A stretch of 64,000 bases of DNA from JBBITI01 sp963735055 (lineage in GTDB: Bacteria > Chloroflexota > Dehalococcoidia > Dehalococcoidales > UBA2162), in assembly GCA_963735055.1 (NCBI GenBank), contig CAVTJN010000004.1:372001-436000 (forward strand). Direction: 5' to 3'. The notes beneath the pieces are model-generated. The model was not told where the DNA came from. It was given only the letters and a program-made list of their open reading frames with translations, and made no database searches. The position numbers and the translations under genes are program-made. Each line of letters opens with the position of its first letter. Positions within the stretch are counted from its first letter, which is position 1. Below are positions 7,738-15,481 of this stretch, piece after piece.

Positions 7738-9564
7738 TTGAACAAGAAATGCGTGCTCTTGACCTTCTGTATCCTCACTTCTATCCTCCTGTTCATCATA
7801 TCGTGCGGCCCCGGGACAACGACAACGACCACGTCTCAAACCACCACAGTCGGGCCAACAACCACTACGACTGCCCCTACGACGAAAACGTCGACTCCCG
7901 CCTCTGACAAGCCCAAGTACGGCGGGACCCTCAATCTCTTCCAAGCAGGCGATGTCCTCGGATTCGATGAAGGGTTCCAGGCAGCTTTTTTTGTCACCAC
8001 CAACCACCTGACACATGATGAACCGCTGACGGGCGACTGGTCTAAAGGTCCGGCAGGGACCAATGAGTACTCTTGGTTCTCCAATGCCAACTATTCCTGG
8101 GCCAGCAAGGCCGGGTCTGTTGCGGAGAGCTACGAGCTCCCGTCGGTCGGTCGTATCGTCTTGCATATCCGTCACGGAATTCATTTCGGCCTCAATCCCG
8201 ACTCTGCCGCCAGCAAACTGGTCAACGGGCGGGAACTCACCGGCGATGACGTCGCCTACACCATCAACCGCATGCTGACACTCCAGGGTTCCTACTGGAA
8301 GACTGCCGCTCCGACTTTCTCGGCCAGCGCCAAGGTGTCACAGCCGGATAAGTGGACCGTTGAGGTCAATTGCGATCCGGCTGATGCATACAACTATGCC
8401 GCCTATCTGGTCGATTGGTGCAGCATCCAGGCCAAGGAAGTGGTCGACAAGTACGGCGACCTGCGCGATTGGCGCAACTCGGTCGGCTCAGGTCCGTTCT
8501 TCTTGACCGACTTTGTTTCGAACAGCTCCATATCATACGTGAAGAACCCGAACTACTGGCGCAAGGACCCGGTAGGTCCTGGCAAGGGTAATCAACTGCC
8601 GTACGTCGACAAGATCAAGGTGCTGATCATCCCTGACGCATCGACAAGGGAATCAGCGATGAGGACTGGCAAGCTTGACATTTACGGAGGAAACACCTGG
8701 GACGACGCCAACAACATCAGAAAGACCGTCAAGAACCTCAACGAGGTTTCCTACGTCATACAGAACCCGAGCCAGCTCTTCATGCGCACCGACAAGCAGG
8801 ACCTGCCCTACAAGGACATCAGGGTCAGGCAGGCATTAATGTACGCCACTGATTATGACTCCATAATCAAAGATTTTATGGCCGGCCACGCTTACGCCCA
8901 GTCCTTCCCCATCACTCCGATGCCTGACTTCAAGTCCGTTTACGTGCCGCTGAATCAGTGTCCTCCTGCTGTCCAGGATTTGTACAAGTACAATCCGGAC
9001 AAAGCCAAGAAGTTCCTATCGGATGCCGGCTATCCGAACGGGTTCAAGTGCAGCGTTATGTACAACAACACGGGTACGGCCGCCGTCGACTACCTGTCGA
9101 TCGTCAAGGGCATGTGGGCCAAGGTCGGCGTCGACCTCACGCTGGTGCCGCTCGAGAACGCCGCATTCAACACCCGATGGAATGCACGCAACTATGACGA
9201 CATGCTGTTCGGTCTGATGGCCAGCGCCGGCACGTACCGCCGCGGAACTAATTTCGCCGGGGCCGGAGGCGGCTGGAACCTCAGCTATATCACTGATCCT
9301 AAGGCTGCCGAGGCCCGCGATAAGATGCTCACCCTCTTCAACTCCGGTGACGATGCCGGCTGCGATGCCGTCATGAGAGAATTCACCAAGTACTTGCTCG
9401 AGCAGGCGTGGGTCATACCCAACCCGGTCCAGGAATACGTCACGTTCTGGCAGCCGTGGGTCAAGAACTACCACGGAGAATCGAGCCCTGGCGTCATCAA
9501 CGAAGGGCAGCAGAACATGTATATCTGGGTCGATCAGGACTTGAAAACCCAGTTGGGCTACTAG
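7738..9564 (+). CDS. Extracellular solute-binding lipoprotein, peptide/nickel ABC family 5
   Basis: A 608-residue protein starting at TTG 7738, chosen because AAGGAGG lies 5 bases upstream and a lipoprotein signal begins there. The basic MNKK start is followed by a hydrophobic core and the lipobox FIISC with Cys23. A Thr-rich tether (about 27-57) comes next, then the SBP_bac_5 fold: PKYGGTLNLFQAG at its start, a NGRELTGDDVAYTINRML segment, and IRVRQALMYATDYDSI in the second lobe. Such proteins bind oligopeptides, nickel chelates or sugars outside the membrane and hand them to an ABC permease. No permease or ATPase gene is adjacent, so this is an orphan receptor, apparently island cargo. A terminator follows at 9611. 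Confidence 0.9.
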   Translation: MNKKCVLLTFCILTSILLFIISCGPGTTTTTTSQTTTVGPTTTTTAPTTKTSTPASDKPKYGGTLNLFQAGDVLGFDEGFQAAFFVTTNHLTHDEPLTGDWSKGPAGTNEYSWFSNANYSWASKAGSVAESYELPSVGRIVLHIRHGIHFGLNPDSAASKLVNGRELTGDDVAYTINRMLTLQGSYWKTAAPTFSASAKVSQPDKWTVEVNCDPADAYNYAAYLVDWCSIQAKEVVDKYGDLRDWRNSVGSGPFFLTDFVSNSSISYVKNPNYWRKDPVGPGKGNQLPYVDKIKVLIIPDASTRESAMRTGKLDIYGGNTWDDANNIRKTVKNLNEVSYVIQNPSQLFMRTDKQDLPYKDIRVRQALMYATDYDSIIKDFMAGHAYAQSFPITPMPDFKSVYVPLNQCPPAVQDLYKYNPDKAKKFLSDAGYPNGFKCSVMYNNTGTAAVDYLSIVKGMWAKVGVDLTLVPLENAAFNTRWNARNYDDMLFGLMASAGTYRRGTNFAGAGGGWNLSYITDPKAAEARDKMLTLFNSGDDAGCDAVMREFTKYLLEQAWVIPNPVQEYVTFWQPWVKNYHGESSPGVINEGQQNMYIWVDQDLKTQLGY

Positions 9565-9610
9565 AAACCTGTGACCGGCTGAGATAGAGGAAAAAGACAA
9601 GACCAAAGCA

Positions 9611-9654
9611 GCGCCTCGGGGAGACCGCGATGGATCGCCCCGAGGCGCACGGCT
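9611..9654 (+). terminator. Intrinsic terminator after the solute-binding protein gene
   Basis: GCGCCTCGGGG (9611-9621) pairs with CCCCGAGGCGC (9638-9648), an 11-bp GC-rich stem, followed by ACGGCTTTT. Confidence 0.75.
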
Positions 9655-9769
9655 TTTCCACGTGTTGCTTTGGTGTTGCTACCCGCGACAGGAAGTGTGT
9701 GGATGAAGAAGGCAGTAGCGATCGGCGACGCCCAAGGCCAGGGATGCCCCACTGGCCCCCTACTCTCTC

Positions 9770-10039
9770 CTACATTCGCTGGATTGACGCCATTTCCTCT
9801 TCCAGTACTTCTCTGATCACCCGTTTGTGTTCCTCAACCAGTGCCCTGATTTCGATCTTTTGCTCATCTACCAACGCCTTCGCCGCGGTTCGGATATCCT
9901 CTTCAAAGATGGCGTCGACTTCTTGCTCTATCACGTTCTTTGCGGAAGCGCGGCAGCCATCAGCGTTGGGCATCTCTTCATCCACGCCGGGTTTGATTGG
10001 CTCTGTATCCTTGCCACGGACGATCCGTTTAATGTCCAT
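9770..10039 (-). CDS. Small charged coiled-coil protein (paralogue of 1764-2042)
   Basis: An 89-residue protein with ATG at 10039 and GGAGG 13 bases upstream. The N-terminus MDIKRIVRGKDTEP is followed by an acidic/basic helical region ending in VEEHKRVIREVLEEEM, clearly the same type as the 92-residue protein at 1764-2042. Spacing of the EQ/EEH blocks is the same in both. There is no membrane segment, Cys pair or catalytic motif. This copy lies inside the tRNA-Asn island and the other just outside it, so one may be a transferred or duplicated version. The function is unknown. Confidence 0.65.
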   Translation of the reverse strand: MDIKRIVRGKDTEPIKPGVDEEMPNADGCRASAKNVIEQEVDAIFEEDIRTAAKALVDEQKIEIRALVEEHKRVIREVLEEEMASIQRM

Positions 10040-10322
10040 TTCGCTCTCTATCCTCCGTTGGTCCTAGCCGGAACGGCCCTGTAGCTGCCATTGATAATAT
10101 GGCTATTGTCGCGTAGAGAAACATGAACACTAGATGAAAGTGGCATCACAAAAGGCTGACCATTTGCTGTGTGCACGGGAAGCGCGCCGCTTGGAAGATG
10201 ATGGTTTTCAAGAGCGATCTCGCGTTTACTAGGTATCTATGAGGATCGTTGGATTCAATTCTACTCAAAAAAGGGCATTAACATTGACTATACTGTGATT
10301 GAAGGTAGAAGGAGGCGTACGC

Positions 10323-10526
10323 ATGGCGAACAACATAGTCAAAGGGAAAAACAACGTAGTTCAAGGAAAACTGAACCAGATCAAGGGCAAAGCCAGGGAA
10401 GAGTCCGGTAAAGTAACCGGCAACAAGTCAGAGCAAATCAAAGGTAAAGCGGAGCAAGCAGCCGGAAAAGTGCAGGAACAGTTCGGCAAGGCCAAGAAGA
10501 ACATAAAAAAGGCTATTGGAGACTAG
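10323..10526 (+). CDS. CsbD-like stress protein
   Basis: A 67-residue, Lys/Gln/Gly-rich protein. The ATG at 10323 was chosen because AAGGAGG lies 8 bases upstream; an in-frame upstream ATG at 10299 lacks a site. KGKLNQIKGKAREESGKVTG and QIKGKAEQAAGKVQE are the two imperfect repeats typical of the CsbD/YjbJ family, small disordered proteins induced by general stress in many bacteria. A TATACT at 10289-10294 could be its -10. It is monocistronic and followed by a weak hairpin at 10576. The biochemical role of the family is not established. Confidence 0.9.
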   Translation: MANNIVKGKNNVVQGKLNQIKGKAREESGKVTGNKSEQIKGKAEQAAGKVQEQFGKAKKNIKKAIGD

Positions 10527-10575
10527 TCGTTAAGGTCCGGGGCATTCACATTTTGCCCAACCACCCTAACCCTGT

Positions 10576-10606
10576 TAACCCCACCCCTCTCAAAAAACGG
10601 GGGTTA
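10576..10606 (+). terminator. Weak hairpin after csbD-like gene
   Basis: TAACCCC (10576-10582) can pair with GGGGTTA (10600-10606) across a long loop containing an A-run. The downstream sequence GACAGTTTATT is only moderately T-rich. Confidence 0.3.
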
Positions 10607-10878
10607 GACAGTTTATTGTGGTTGACCGGAAGATGAATAGGCTATTGGCTACCGATCTGACGGCGTTTGTAAACCCATGGTCAAGTCGGTTCACGTGTCG
10701 GAGCTTCACTGTAGTCCCGGCCGATGATGTTGTCGCTTGAAATCCACGTCAATCCGTTTGCGCGCGGAATGTACGACATTCGAAACGGGCGTGACGCTAA
10801 ACTAACGACAGAAGTCGGGCTGCGCGTATTGTCTGTTTAGGAGCCAACCGTGGCGATCTTTCCTTTGCGATGCAGCCC
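10607..10878. other. Non-coding or decayed stretch in the island
   Basis: No reading frame with a ribosome site was found. Short minus-strand frames contain several stops, consistent with a decayed gene, but I cannot name a parent. Confidence 0.5.
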
Positions 10879-10971
10879 TCACTTGGAGTTTTTTGGTTTC
10901 CGCCTAACCATGAAGAACACCACGATGAAAATCACTAGCGCCCCGATGAGAATCCAAGTCCACCATATCAT
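10879..10971 (-). CDS. 30-residue single-span membrane protein
   Basis: A short minus-strand gene starting at ATG 10971 with an excellent ribosome site (AGGAGGG, 7 bases upstream) and a TGA stop at 10879. The product begins MIWWTWILIGALVIFIVV, continues with FFMVRR and ends in a basic polar tail (KPKNSK). This is one membrane helix with a positively charged C-terminus, which predicts an N-out/C-in orientation. Small proteins like this often modulate larger membrane complexes, but no partner is identifiable. The strong ribosome site and clean hydrophobic/basic design argue that it is real despite its length. Confidence 0.6.
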   Translation of the reverse strand: MIWWTWILIGALVIFIVVFFMVRRKPKNSK

Positions 10972-11013
10972 CGCGTTACCCTCCTAGTGCCAAGTGAGCC
11001 ACATCTCTCTGGC

Positions 11014-11214
11014 TCAACCAAGTGTCCTCATTACCGTCCCGGCGACAATCCCACCCAAGCCTGAGCCTTTACAACGAACATACAATATGCTTGGATGCAT
11101 GGGCAGTGCCTTTTCGGGGTGTTCTGGCACTTTGGATGAGATGCTGTCCACGAGGAATGGTCTCCCACAAACTCTGCATTTCATCCTGTATTGAATATCG
11201 CTGGTGTTAGCCAC
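11014..11214 (-). CDS. Small Cys-containing hypothetical protein
   Basis: A 66-residue protein starting at GTG 11214, because GGAGGT sits 4 bases upstream (CCGGAGGTAGTCGTG). The frame is open further upstream but without a site. YRMKCRVCGRPFLVD holds a CxxC pair and a third Cys occurs at YVRCKGSG, suggesting a small metal-binding knuckle lacking its fourth ligand. The C-terminus is Gly-rich (GSGLGGIVAGTVMRT). I do not recognise the family. It lies just upstream of, and on the same strand as, the 30-residue membrane protein, separated by 42 bases, so the two may be co-transcribed. Confidence 0.55.
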   Translation of the reverse strand: MANTSDIQYRMKCRVCGRPFLVDSISSKVPEHPEKALPMHPSILYVRCKGSGLGGIVAGTVMRTLG

Positions 11215-11377
11215 GACTACCTCCGGAATAATGCCACCGGTCAATATTTTGATTGCTCAAACTCACCGTCAGCTGCAATGCTAGGCTTCCACTGTCCGAC
11301 TGTCAATCGAGCTGGATTCATCCAGGAAATGCCGGCTGTGTGATAACGTGATAGGCGAAGATTATTGAGGGCGGCTG

Positions 11378-11461
11378 AAGGTCCAGATGGCGATCACCGG
11401 TTTGCCATCCCACAAGATCGGCGAGAAGAGGGTGTTTCTGAAAGAGGATTTGGAGCAATAG
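11378..11461 (+). pseudogene. Excisionase-like helix-turn-helix remnant
   Basis: The frame ending at TAG 11461 reads VQMAITGLPSHKIGEKRVF and then LKEDLEQ. This resembles the wing end of MerR/excisionase-type domains (GLPxxKIGxxRxFxxxDL). A stop lies just upstream, so the recognition helix and start are gone. Confidence 0.4.
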
Positions 11462-11500
11462 GTTATCCTATTTTGGGTATACCCGCATTTACCTAACAAA

Positions 11501-11526
11501 AAACCGACCCTCTTCTAGGCCGGTTT
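11501..11526 (+). terminator. Possible bidirectional terminator hairpin
   Basis: AAACCG-A-CC (11501-11509) pairs with GG-C-CGGTTT (11518-11526) with one internal mismatch. An A-run precedes the stem, so it could terminate minus-strand transcripts. Confidence 0.4.
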
Positions 11527-11751
11527 CGCTATTGGCTCCCCGCCATCCAAGTGACCACGTACAGGTGGCTGTTCACAGCGTCACGTTTTGGGTTGACGGA
11601 TTCCACAGTGAACTAGCCTTCGGGGTCAACGTTACTTATCATCACTCTGACTCTCTATCTTGTACTGACAGAAGTACTACGTCGACATTATAGCCAATAG
11701 ACTGAACACTCTGGTGGCGGGACAGAAGGCGATTGCCTGGGAGGATCAAAG

Positions 11752-11943
11752 TTGCTGTTAACGACGAAGGAGGCCGCTCAAATGTTGAACGTACACGAAA
11801 ACACGCTCAGGCGTTGGTGTGATTCAGGAATCATCCGTTCTTTTCGGATAGGGTCACGTGGCGACCGACGCATCACTGAAGAATCCGTGATGTCTTTGGC
11901 ATTTCAGATACACGAGAACAGCGGGTACCATGACAGGTCCTAG
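11752..11943 (+). CDS. Helix-turn-helix DNA-binding protein (excisionase/MerR-like)
   Basis: A 63-residue protein starting at TTG 11752 with GGGAGG 7 bases upstream. LTTKEAAQMLNVHENTLRRW is a textbook winged helix-turn-helix of the HTH_17/excisionase type. DSGIIRSFRIGSRGDRRI is the wing that contacts the minor groove. The protein is barely larger than the domain, as in Xis proteins and phage or plasmid regulators. Its place inside an island with recombinase relics fits a former role in excision control. The last 15 residues (NSGYHDRS end) are unremarkable. Confidence 0.75.
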   Translation: MLLTTKEAAQMLNVHENTLRRWCDSGIIRSFRIGSRGDRRITEESVMSLAFQIHENSGYHDRS

Positions 11944-11982
11944 GGACGGCTGAAGGCATCGTTCTGCCGATAATATGGTATC

Positions 11983-12088
11983 CTAGCAGGGTGCTGAAAA
12001 AAGGCAAAAAGATGAGTCTCAGCCCCAATTTCGTGCCTAGCCGAACATTGTTTTTGAGTCAAAACAGGGTTTTTCAGCACCCTGCTAG
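11983..12088. mobile_element. MITE-like element with 19-bp perfect inverted repeats
   Basis: CTAGCAGGGTGCTGAAAAA at 11983-12001 is the exact reverse complement of 12070-12088. The whole unit is 106 bp with no coding capacity. CTAG at each end may be a 4-base target duplication or part of the repeat. The structure matches a non-autonomous miniature transposon mobilised in trans. Confidence 0.75.
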
Positions 12089-12432
12089 ATCCTCCACTAC
12101 TCACTTGGATTCGGTGATAGCTGGTGTCGGCGCTGCGGCCTTTGCCAGCCCTGCGGATGAAACTGAGTTAACGACCGTGGCCGATTCGGAACGGCGCTGA
12201 CGCGACCTCGCCACATCTGAGCAGTTGGATGCCCCACGACAATCCGATGTTTCGTGTCGCTCCTCGGGAAAGGCCAAGCTATACCGGAGCGTCGACTGAA
12301 GGAACAACACGATTGGCCACCCGCGTTGCCCTCTTATGGACAGCGGGGAAATACGTTGGCTATTCTGTTCCTCCCGTTCACGTTCACCGCTCTTGCCTCA
12401 AACTGTCCCGCACCTTCATTTGTCCCATTTGT
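12089..12432. other. No recognisable gene
   Basis: About 340 bases between the MITE and the promoter at 12433. Short frames exist on both strands but lack ribosome sites and recognisable motifs. Confidence 0.5.
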
Positions 12433-12462
12433 TTGACACGTTAATTTTGCGCTGCCTATAAT
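12433..12462 (+). promoter_or_regulatory. Consensus promoter giving a leaderless transcript
   Basis: A perfect TTGACA (12433-12438), 18-base spacer and perfect TATAAT (12457-12462). The predicted start at about 12469 is only a few bases before the ATG at 12472. Confidence 0.85.
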
Positions 12463-12471
12463 GCGGCTGAG

Positions 12472-12672
12472 ATGGCCAACAAGGATTGGACTGATCTGGG
12501 GATATTCGTCACCGTTATGTTGGTGATAACGGTCCTCTTTGGTATTTTGGCATGGCTGATCAAATTGCCGACTTGGGTATGGATAGCCGCTGTTGATGTT
12601 GTTCTGGCTGCCACTGTTACATTCATGATAGTCTTGATGGTGAGGCGGTCTAGATCGCGTCGAGGCTCCTAG
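12472..12672 (+). CDS. Two-span small membrane protein, probably leaderless
   Basis: A 66-residue protein with two hydrophobic helices (about 9-29 and 34-57) and a basic tail (RRSRSRRGS), so both ends are predicted in the cytoplasm. The ATG lies only about 3 bases after the predicted transcription start and there is no Shine-Dalgarno sequence, so translation of a leaderless mRNA is likely. A hairpin with a T-run at 12716-12750 ends the unit. The combination of perfect promoter, gene and terminator argues for a real, well-expressed gene. No family is recognised. Confidence 0.7.
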   Translation: MANKDWTDLGIFVTVMLVITVLFGILAWLIKLPTWVWIAAVDVVLAATVTFMIVLMVRRSRSRRGS

Positions 12673-12715
12673 CAGTAGCATCCCCACATCGACCATGCAC
12701 TCCAGGTTCTGGCTG

Positions 12716-12750
12716 TTCTCAGGAAGATGTTTTCGACCTGAGAATGTTTT
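12716..12750 (+). terminator. Terminator of the small membrane protein gene
   Basis: TTCTCAGG (12716-12723) pairs with CCTGAGAA (12737-12744), followed by TGTTTT. Confidence 0.6.
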
Positions 12751-12937
12751 AGTCAGTTCAACCCGGAACGGTCATAAGGTAGAGTAGCAAGCGGGTAGTA
12801 GCCGAAGCCGTACCGCCATTTATGTAATAAACAAATCAATCCGTGGCACGGCGCCCGAATGATGAAACCGGAGTGCCCTTGCCACCTGGAAAGGCTTGGC
12901 AGAATTCACCCATTAATACAAGCCCCTGGAAGAGCTC

Positions 12938-13324
12938 ATGGGTACTTTTGCACGTGAACCTGCGGTTCGCGGTGTGTTTCTGGTAGACGCAAATCGGAGA
13001 TTCGCCGGCCTCGTGACAAGGGTTGATCTCATGCGGTGGGCACATCTCAAGTTATCAGGGAGAAAGGGGAGACTCGAACTCCCGATCTTTGAGTTCTTTC
13101 GGATTGTGGATGCGAGCAAGGCAATGGACTTGGCACACAGCGACGGGAAGAGATTGTCCGTCCGAGAGAGCGATCCTCTCCAAACAGCGCTTGAGAAGAT
13201 GCTGGACGAGGAGGAAGACGTACTTCCTGTTCTCGATAGTGATGGGAGAGTCCTGGGCGATTTGAGGCTGTCTGAGGTATTGTGGTCGGTCCTGGCTTCA
13301 GTCAAACGAGATGTTCAACGGTAG
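12938..13324 (+). CDS. CBS-domain protein, first domain apparently truncated
   Basis: A 128-residue product from ATG 12938 with a weak GGAAGAG site. Residues 9-35 (VRGVFLVDANRRFAGLVTR) are the second half of a CBS motif. Residues 60-120 form a full second CBS motif (HSDGKRLSVRESDPLQTAL, then EEDVLPVLDSDGRVLGDL). CBS pairs normally bind adenosine nucleotides and regulate enzymes or transporters. The N-terminal strand and helix of the first motif are missing: in frame, a TAA lies just upstream of the open region. The gene may be a trimmed relic or a one-and-a-half-domain protein. A CPA2 antiporter follows on the same strand 131 bases later, and CBS proteins often regulate such transporters. Confidence 0.65.
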   Translation: MGTFAREPAVRGVFLVDANRRFAGLVTRVDLMRWAHLKLSGRKGRLELPIFEFFRIVDASKAMDLAHSDGKRLSVRESDPLQTALEKMLDEEEDVLPVLDSDGRVLGDLRLSEVLWSVLASVKRDVQR

Positions 13325-13455
13325 GGGTAGGCCCAGTCCTCACCTTGCCGGAATTGCGCCGACTACTTAACGGACTCTCAGATCGGCGTATTGTTCAAGT
13401 GCGTTGTCCACCCCGTGGAATTGCAGGCTTTTTGATTGCCCTCTGAGGTAATTTG

Positions 13456-14685
13456 ATGTCCCTTGAAACTCAACTGATAGCGGACCTGGCCGTGATCATG
13501 GTAATAGCGGCATTGGCAACGTTCGTCTTTCACAGACTGAAGCAACCCTTGATCTTGGGGTACCTGGTGGCTGGAATCATTATCGGCCCCTACACGCCAC
13601 CATTCAGTCTCGTCAGTAGACTCGACGTGCTCGAAGCAACCGCCAGCCTCGGCGTCATCTTGCTTCTCTTCGCCGTCGGACTGGAGTTTCCCATCGCGAG
13701 GCTCCGAGCGCTTGGCGTAAAAGTCTACGCAGGAATCTCAGTCATTGAAATTGGGTTGATGTTCCTTATCAGTTACGGCGTCGGCTGGGCATTGGGCTGG
13801 CCGTTCATAGACAGCCTGTTTCTCGGCGCCGCCCTTTCGAGCAGCAGCACGGTCATTATCGCAAAAGTACTAAGGGAGATGGGAAAGCTGAGGGATACCT
13901 CCGCTCTGGTGATGATGGGCGTCCTTATCGCTGAGGATCTGATTGTAGTGTTGATGCTCGCTGTGATCACTTCGGTAGTAGACGCGAGTCCCCCGTCGTT
14001 CACAGGCATCTCCTGGGCACTTGGCAAGGCCATTCTATTCCTGATTGGTGCTTCACTTATCGGGGTCTTCTTTCTGCCTAGAATGATCGACTGGGTTGCC
14101 CATCCGAAGCACCACTCCCAACTTGAGCACGACGAAGTGCTGATTCTGGTTGCACTCGGGCTGTGTTTCGGACTGTCTATTCTCGGGACTTCTGTTGGAT
14201 TGTCTCTGGCTATCGGGGCGTTCCTGATGGGCGTATTCGTGGCGAGTTCCAAGTCTGCTGGTGAAATTGCCAGCCTGACATCTCCGATAAGAGACATGTT
14301 CGCCGCCGTATTTTTCGTGTCCATGGGAGCTTTCATAGACATAACGCAGTTCCAGACATTTCTGATCCCTGCACTCATAGTCACCGCAGCAATGGTGACC
14401 GGCAAAGTGATGGGCTGCGGGCTGGGAACCAGATTATTCGGACACACTACCTCCACCTCGTTGAAAGTCGGGCTCGGGATGGGGCAAATAGGCGAATTTG
14501 CTTTTATCGTCGCGAAGGCAGGTCAGGACCTGAATGCGACAAGCGCTTTTCTTTTTCCCACCATTGCCGTCGCAGTTGCGATATCCGCCTTCCTCTCGCC
14601 ATACATGATCAGACACAGCTACAAAATCGACACTGATCGTTTCCTAACAGGGTTGACTCGCCTATCGAAAAGGGGCCCCCGGTAG
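13456..14685 (+). CDS. CPA2-family cation/proton antiporter
   Basis: A 409-residue integral membrane protein starting at ATG 13456 (GAGGT 6-7 bases upstream). About 12 hydrophobic helices span the whole length. The N-terminal HRLKQPLILGYLVAGIIIGP and the SLGVILLLFAVGLEF segment are hallmarks of KefB/NapA-type CPA2 exchangers. SSSSTVIIAKVLRE followed by GVLIAEDLIVVLML provides the conserved acidic pair at the ion site. The usual cytoplasmic TrkA-N nucleotide domain is absent, so only the transport core is encoded. It probably exchanges Na+ or K+ for H+ at the cytoplasmic membrane. The preceding CBS protein may be a separate regulatory partner. Confidence 0.9.
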   Translation: MSLETQLIADLAVIMVIAALATFVFHRLKQPLILGYLVAGIIIGPYTPPFSLVSRLDVLEATASLGVILLLFAVGLEFPIARLRALGVKVYAGISVIEIGLMFLISYGVGWALGWPFIDSLFLGAALSSSSTVIIAKVLREMGKLRDTSALVMMGVLIAEDLIVVLMLAVITSVVDASPPSFTGISWALGKAILFLIGASLIGVFFLPRMIDWVAHPKHHSQLEHDEVLILVALGLCFGLSILGTSVGLSLAIGAFLMGVFVASSKSAGEIASLTSPIRDMFAAVFFVSMGAFIDITQFQTFLIPALIVTAAMVTGKVMGCGLGTRLFGHTTSTSLKVGLGMGQIGEFAFIVAKAGQDLNATSAFLFPTIAVAVAISAFLSPYMIRHSYKIDTDRFLTGLTRLSKRGPR

Positions 14686-14837
14686 TTCAGAGCGGTTCGT
14701 CTATTTGGAGCTCTGCGATAAACCGTTCATTGGGCCGCGTCACTGAATAGATTACTGTTACCTTTCGCTCATCTGGCAGGCATCGTGCAGGATGGTGATA
14801 GATTGTCGAATGATAACATTTCTGGGAATCAGCCAGA

Positions 14838-15020
14838 ATGACTCGGATGAGTCGAGTCAATCACTACCGGTATTTCGTCTGCGAAAAAACGCATCAATCT
14901 GTCCTCATCGGTGAGTACAATCCAATTGCCCGGCAAGCGGAACCTGCCTGGTGGGAGGATGCACTAAAGAACTGGCAGGAGCTTACCAGACTGGGTGCGA
15001 TTCCGGAGTTGCGTAAGTAG
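14838..15020 (+). CDS. Small hypothetical protein
   Basis: A 60-residue product (MTRMSRVNHYRYFVCEKT start) with no membrane segment. It is rich in aromatic residues and contains EPAWWEDALKNWQELTRLGA, a likely amphipathic helix. No convincing ribosome site is visible before the ATG, and an internal ATG lies four codons in. I do not recognise it. It sits near the right end of the island, between the antiporter and the HTH gene. Confidence 0.4.
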   Translation: MTRMSRVNHYRYFVCEKTHQSVLIGEYNPIARQAEPAWWEDALKNWQELTRLGAIPELRK

Positions 15021-15122
15021 GGGTAGCTTGGTGTTTCGCCCAGCCACTCAGGAAGGATTCCGTACTCGTATTTGATAATGGCCAGCCAGTCAGGATTCGA
15101 ACCCTACAGCGGGGACGCACTT

Positions 15123-15452
15123 TCATTGGACAAAATACTCTTGATCCGATCCACCTGTTTTTCGGCGACCAATCCCAGCAGTGGCCTCAGTCTTCTTTTC
15201 GGCCACTACCGGGCCACTAACGGGATCTCCCAGTGAAAGGATCATGTCAATGCCTTCAGACGATAGATTCAGAAGGTTCATGATCTGAGTGACTCTGGCC
15301 CTTGAGACTCTCAGATGACGCGACAAGTCAGCCAGAGAAGAATACACACCGCTGTCTATGGATCGACGCCATTCTCGTGCTAGACAAACAGGGTTTCGGT
15401 ACTGCCGCTTGCCGATTTTGATGAGATTGTGGCTAAATTGAGCGACAGGCAT
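15123..15452 (-). CDS. HTH protein associated with a serine recombinase
   Basis: A 109-residue basic protein. YSSLADLSRHLRVSRARVTQ followed by IMNLLNL is a strong helix-turn-helix of the ParB/KorB type, and the preceding NPVCLAREWRRSIDSG is often seen in small ORFs beside large serine recombinases. It probably binds DNA at the integrase or att region. It reads away from the right att-like repeat at 15490. The relic of a recombinase lies directly upstream on the same strand, so the two may once have formed one operon. The tail (about 80-109) is Lys/Glu-rich and probably disordered. Confidence 0.7.
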   Translation of the reverse strand: MPVAQFSHNLIKIGKRQYRNPVCLAREWRRSIDSGVYSSLADLSRHLRVSRARVTQIMNLLNLSSEGIDMILSLGDPVSGPVVAEKKTEATAGIGRRKTGGSDQEYFVQ

Positions 15453-15481
15453 CTCGAAGTCGGCTAGGAAGGTTCTGCGTA

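Noticed and set aside
12101..12310. Minus-strand 69-codon frame after the MITE
   Set aside because: No ribosome site or recognisable motif, and shared with an equally unconvincing plus-strand frame.
13063..13090. Possible tRNA T-arm (GGGAGACTCGAACTCCC)
   Set aside because: It lies inside the CBS-domain coding sequence and no other tRNA arm is present; coincidental similarity.
15061..15120. tRNA-like 3' fragment (GGATTCGAACCCTAC then GCGGGGA) on the minus strand
   Set aside because: A TTCGAA loop is present but the T stem does not pair properly and no D or anticodon arm can be drawn.
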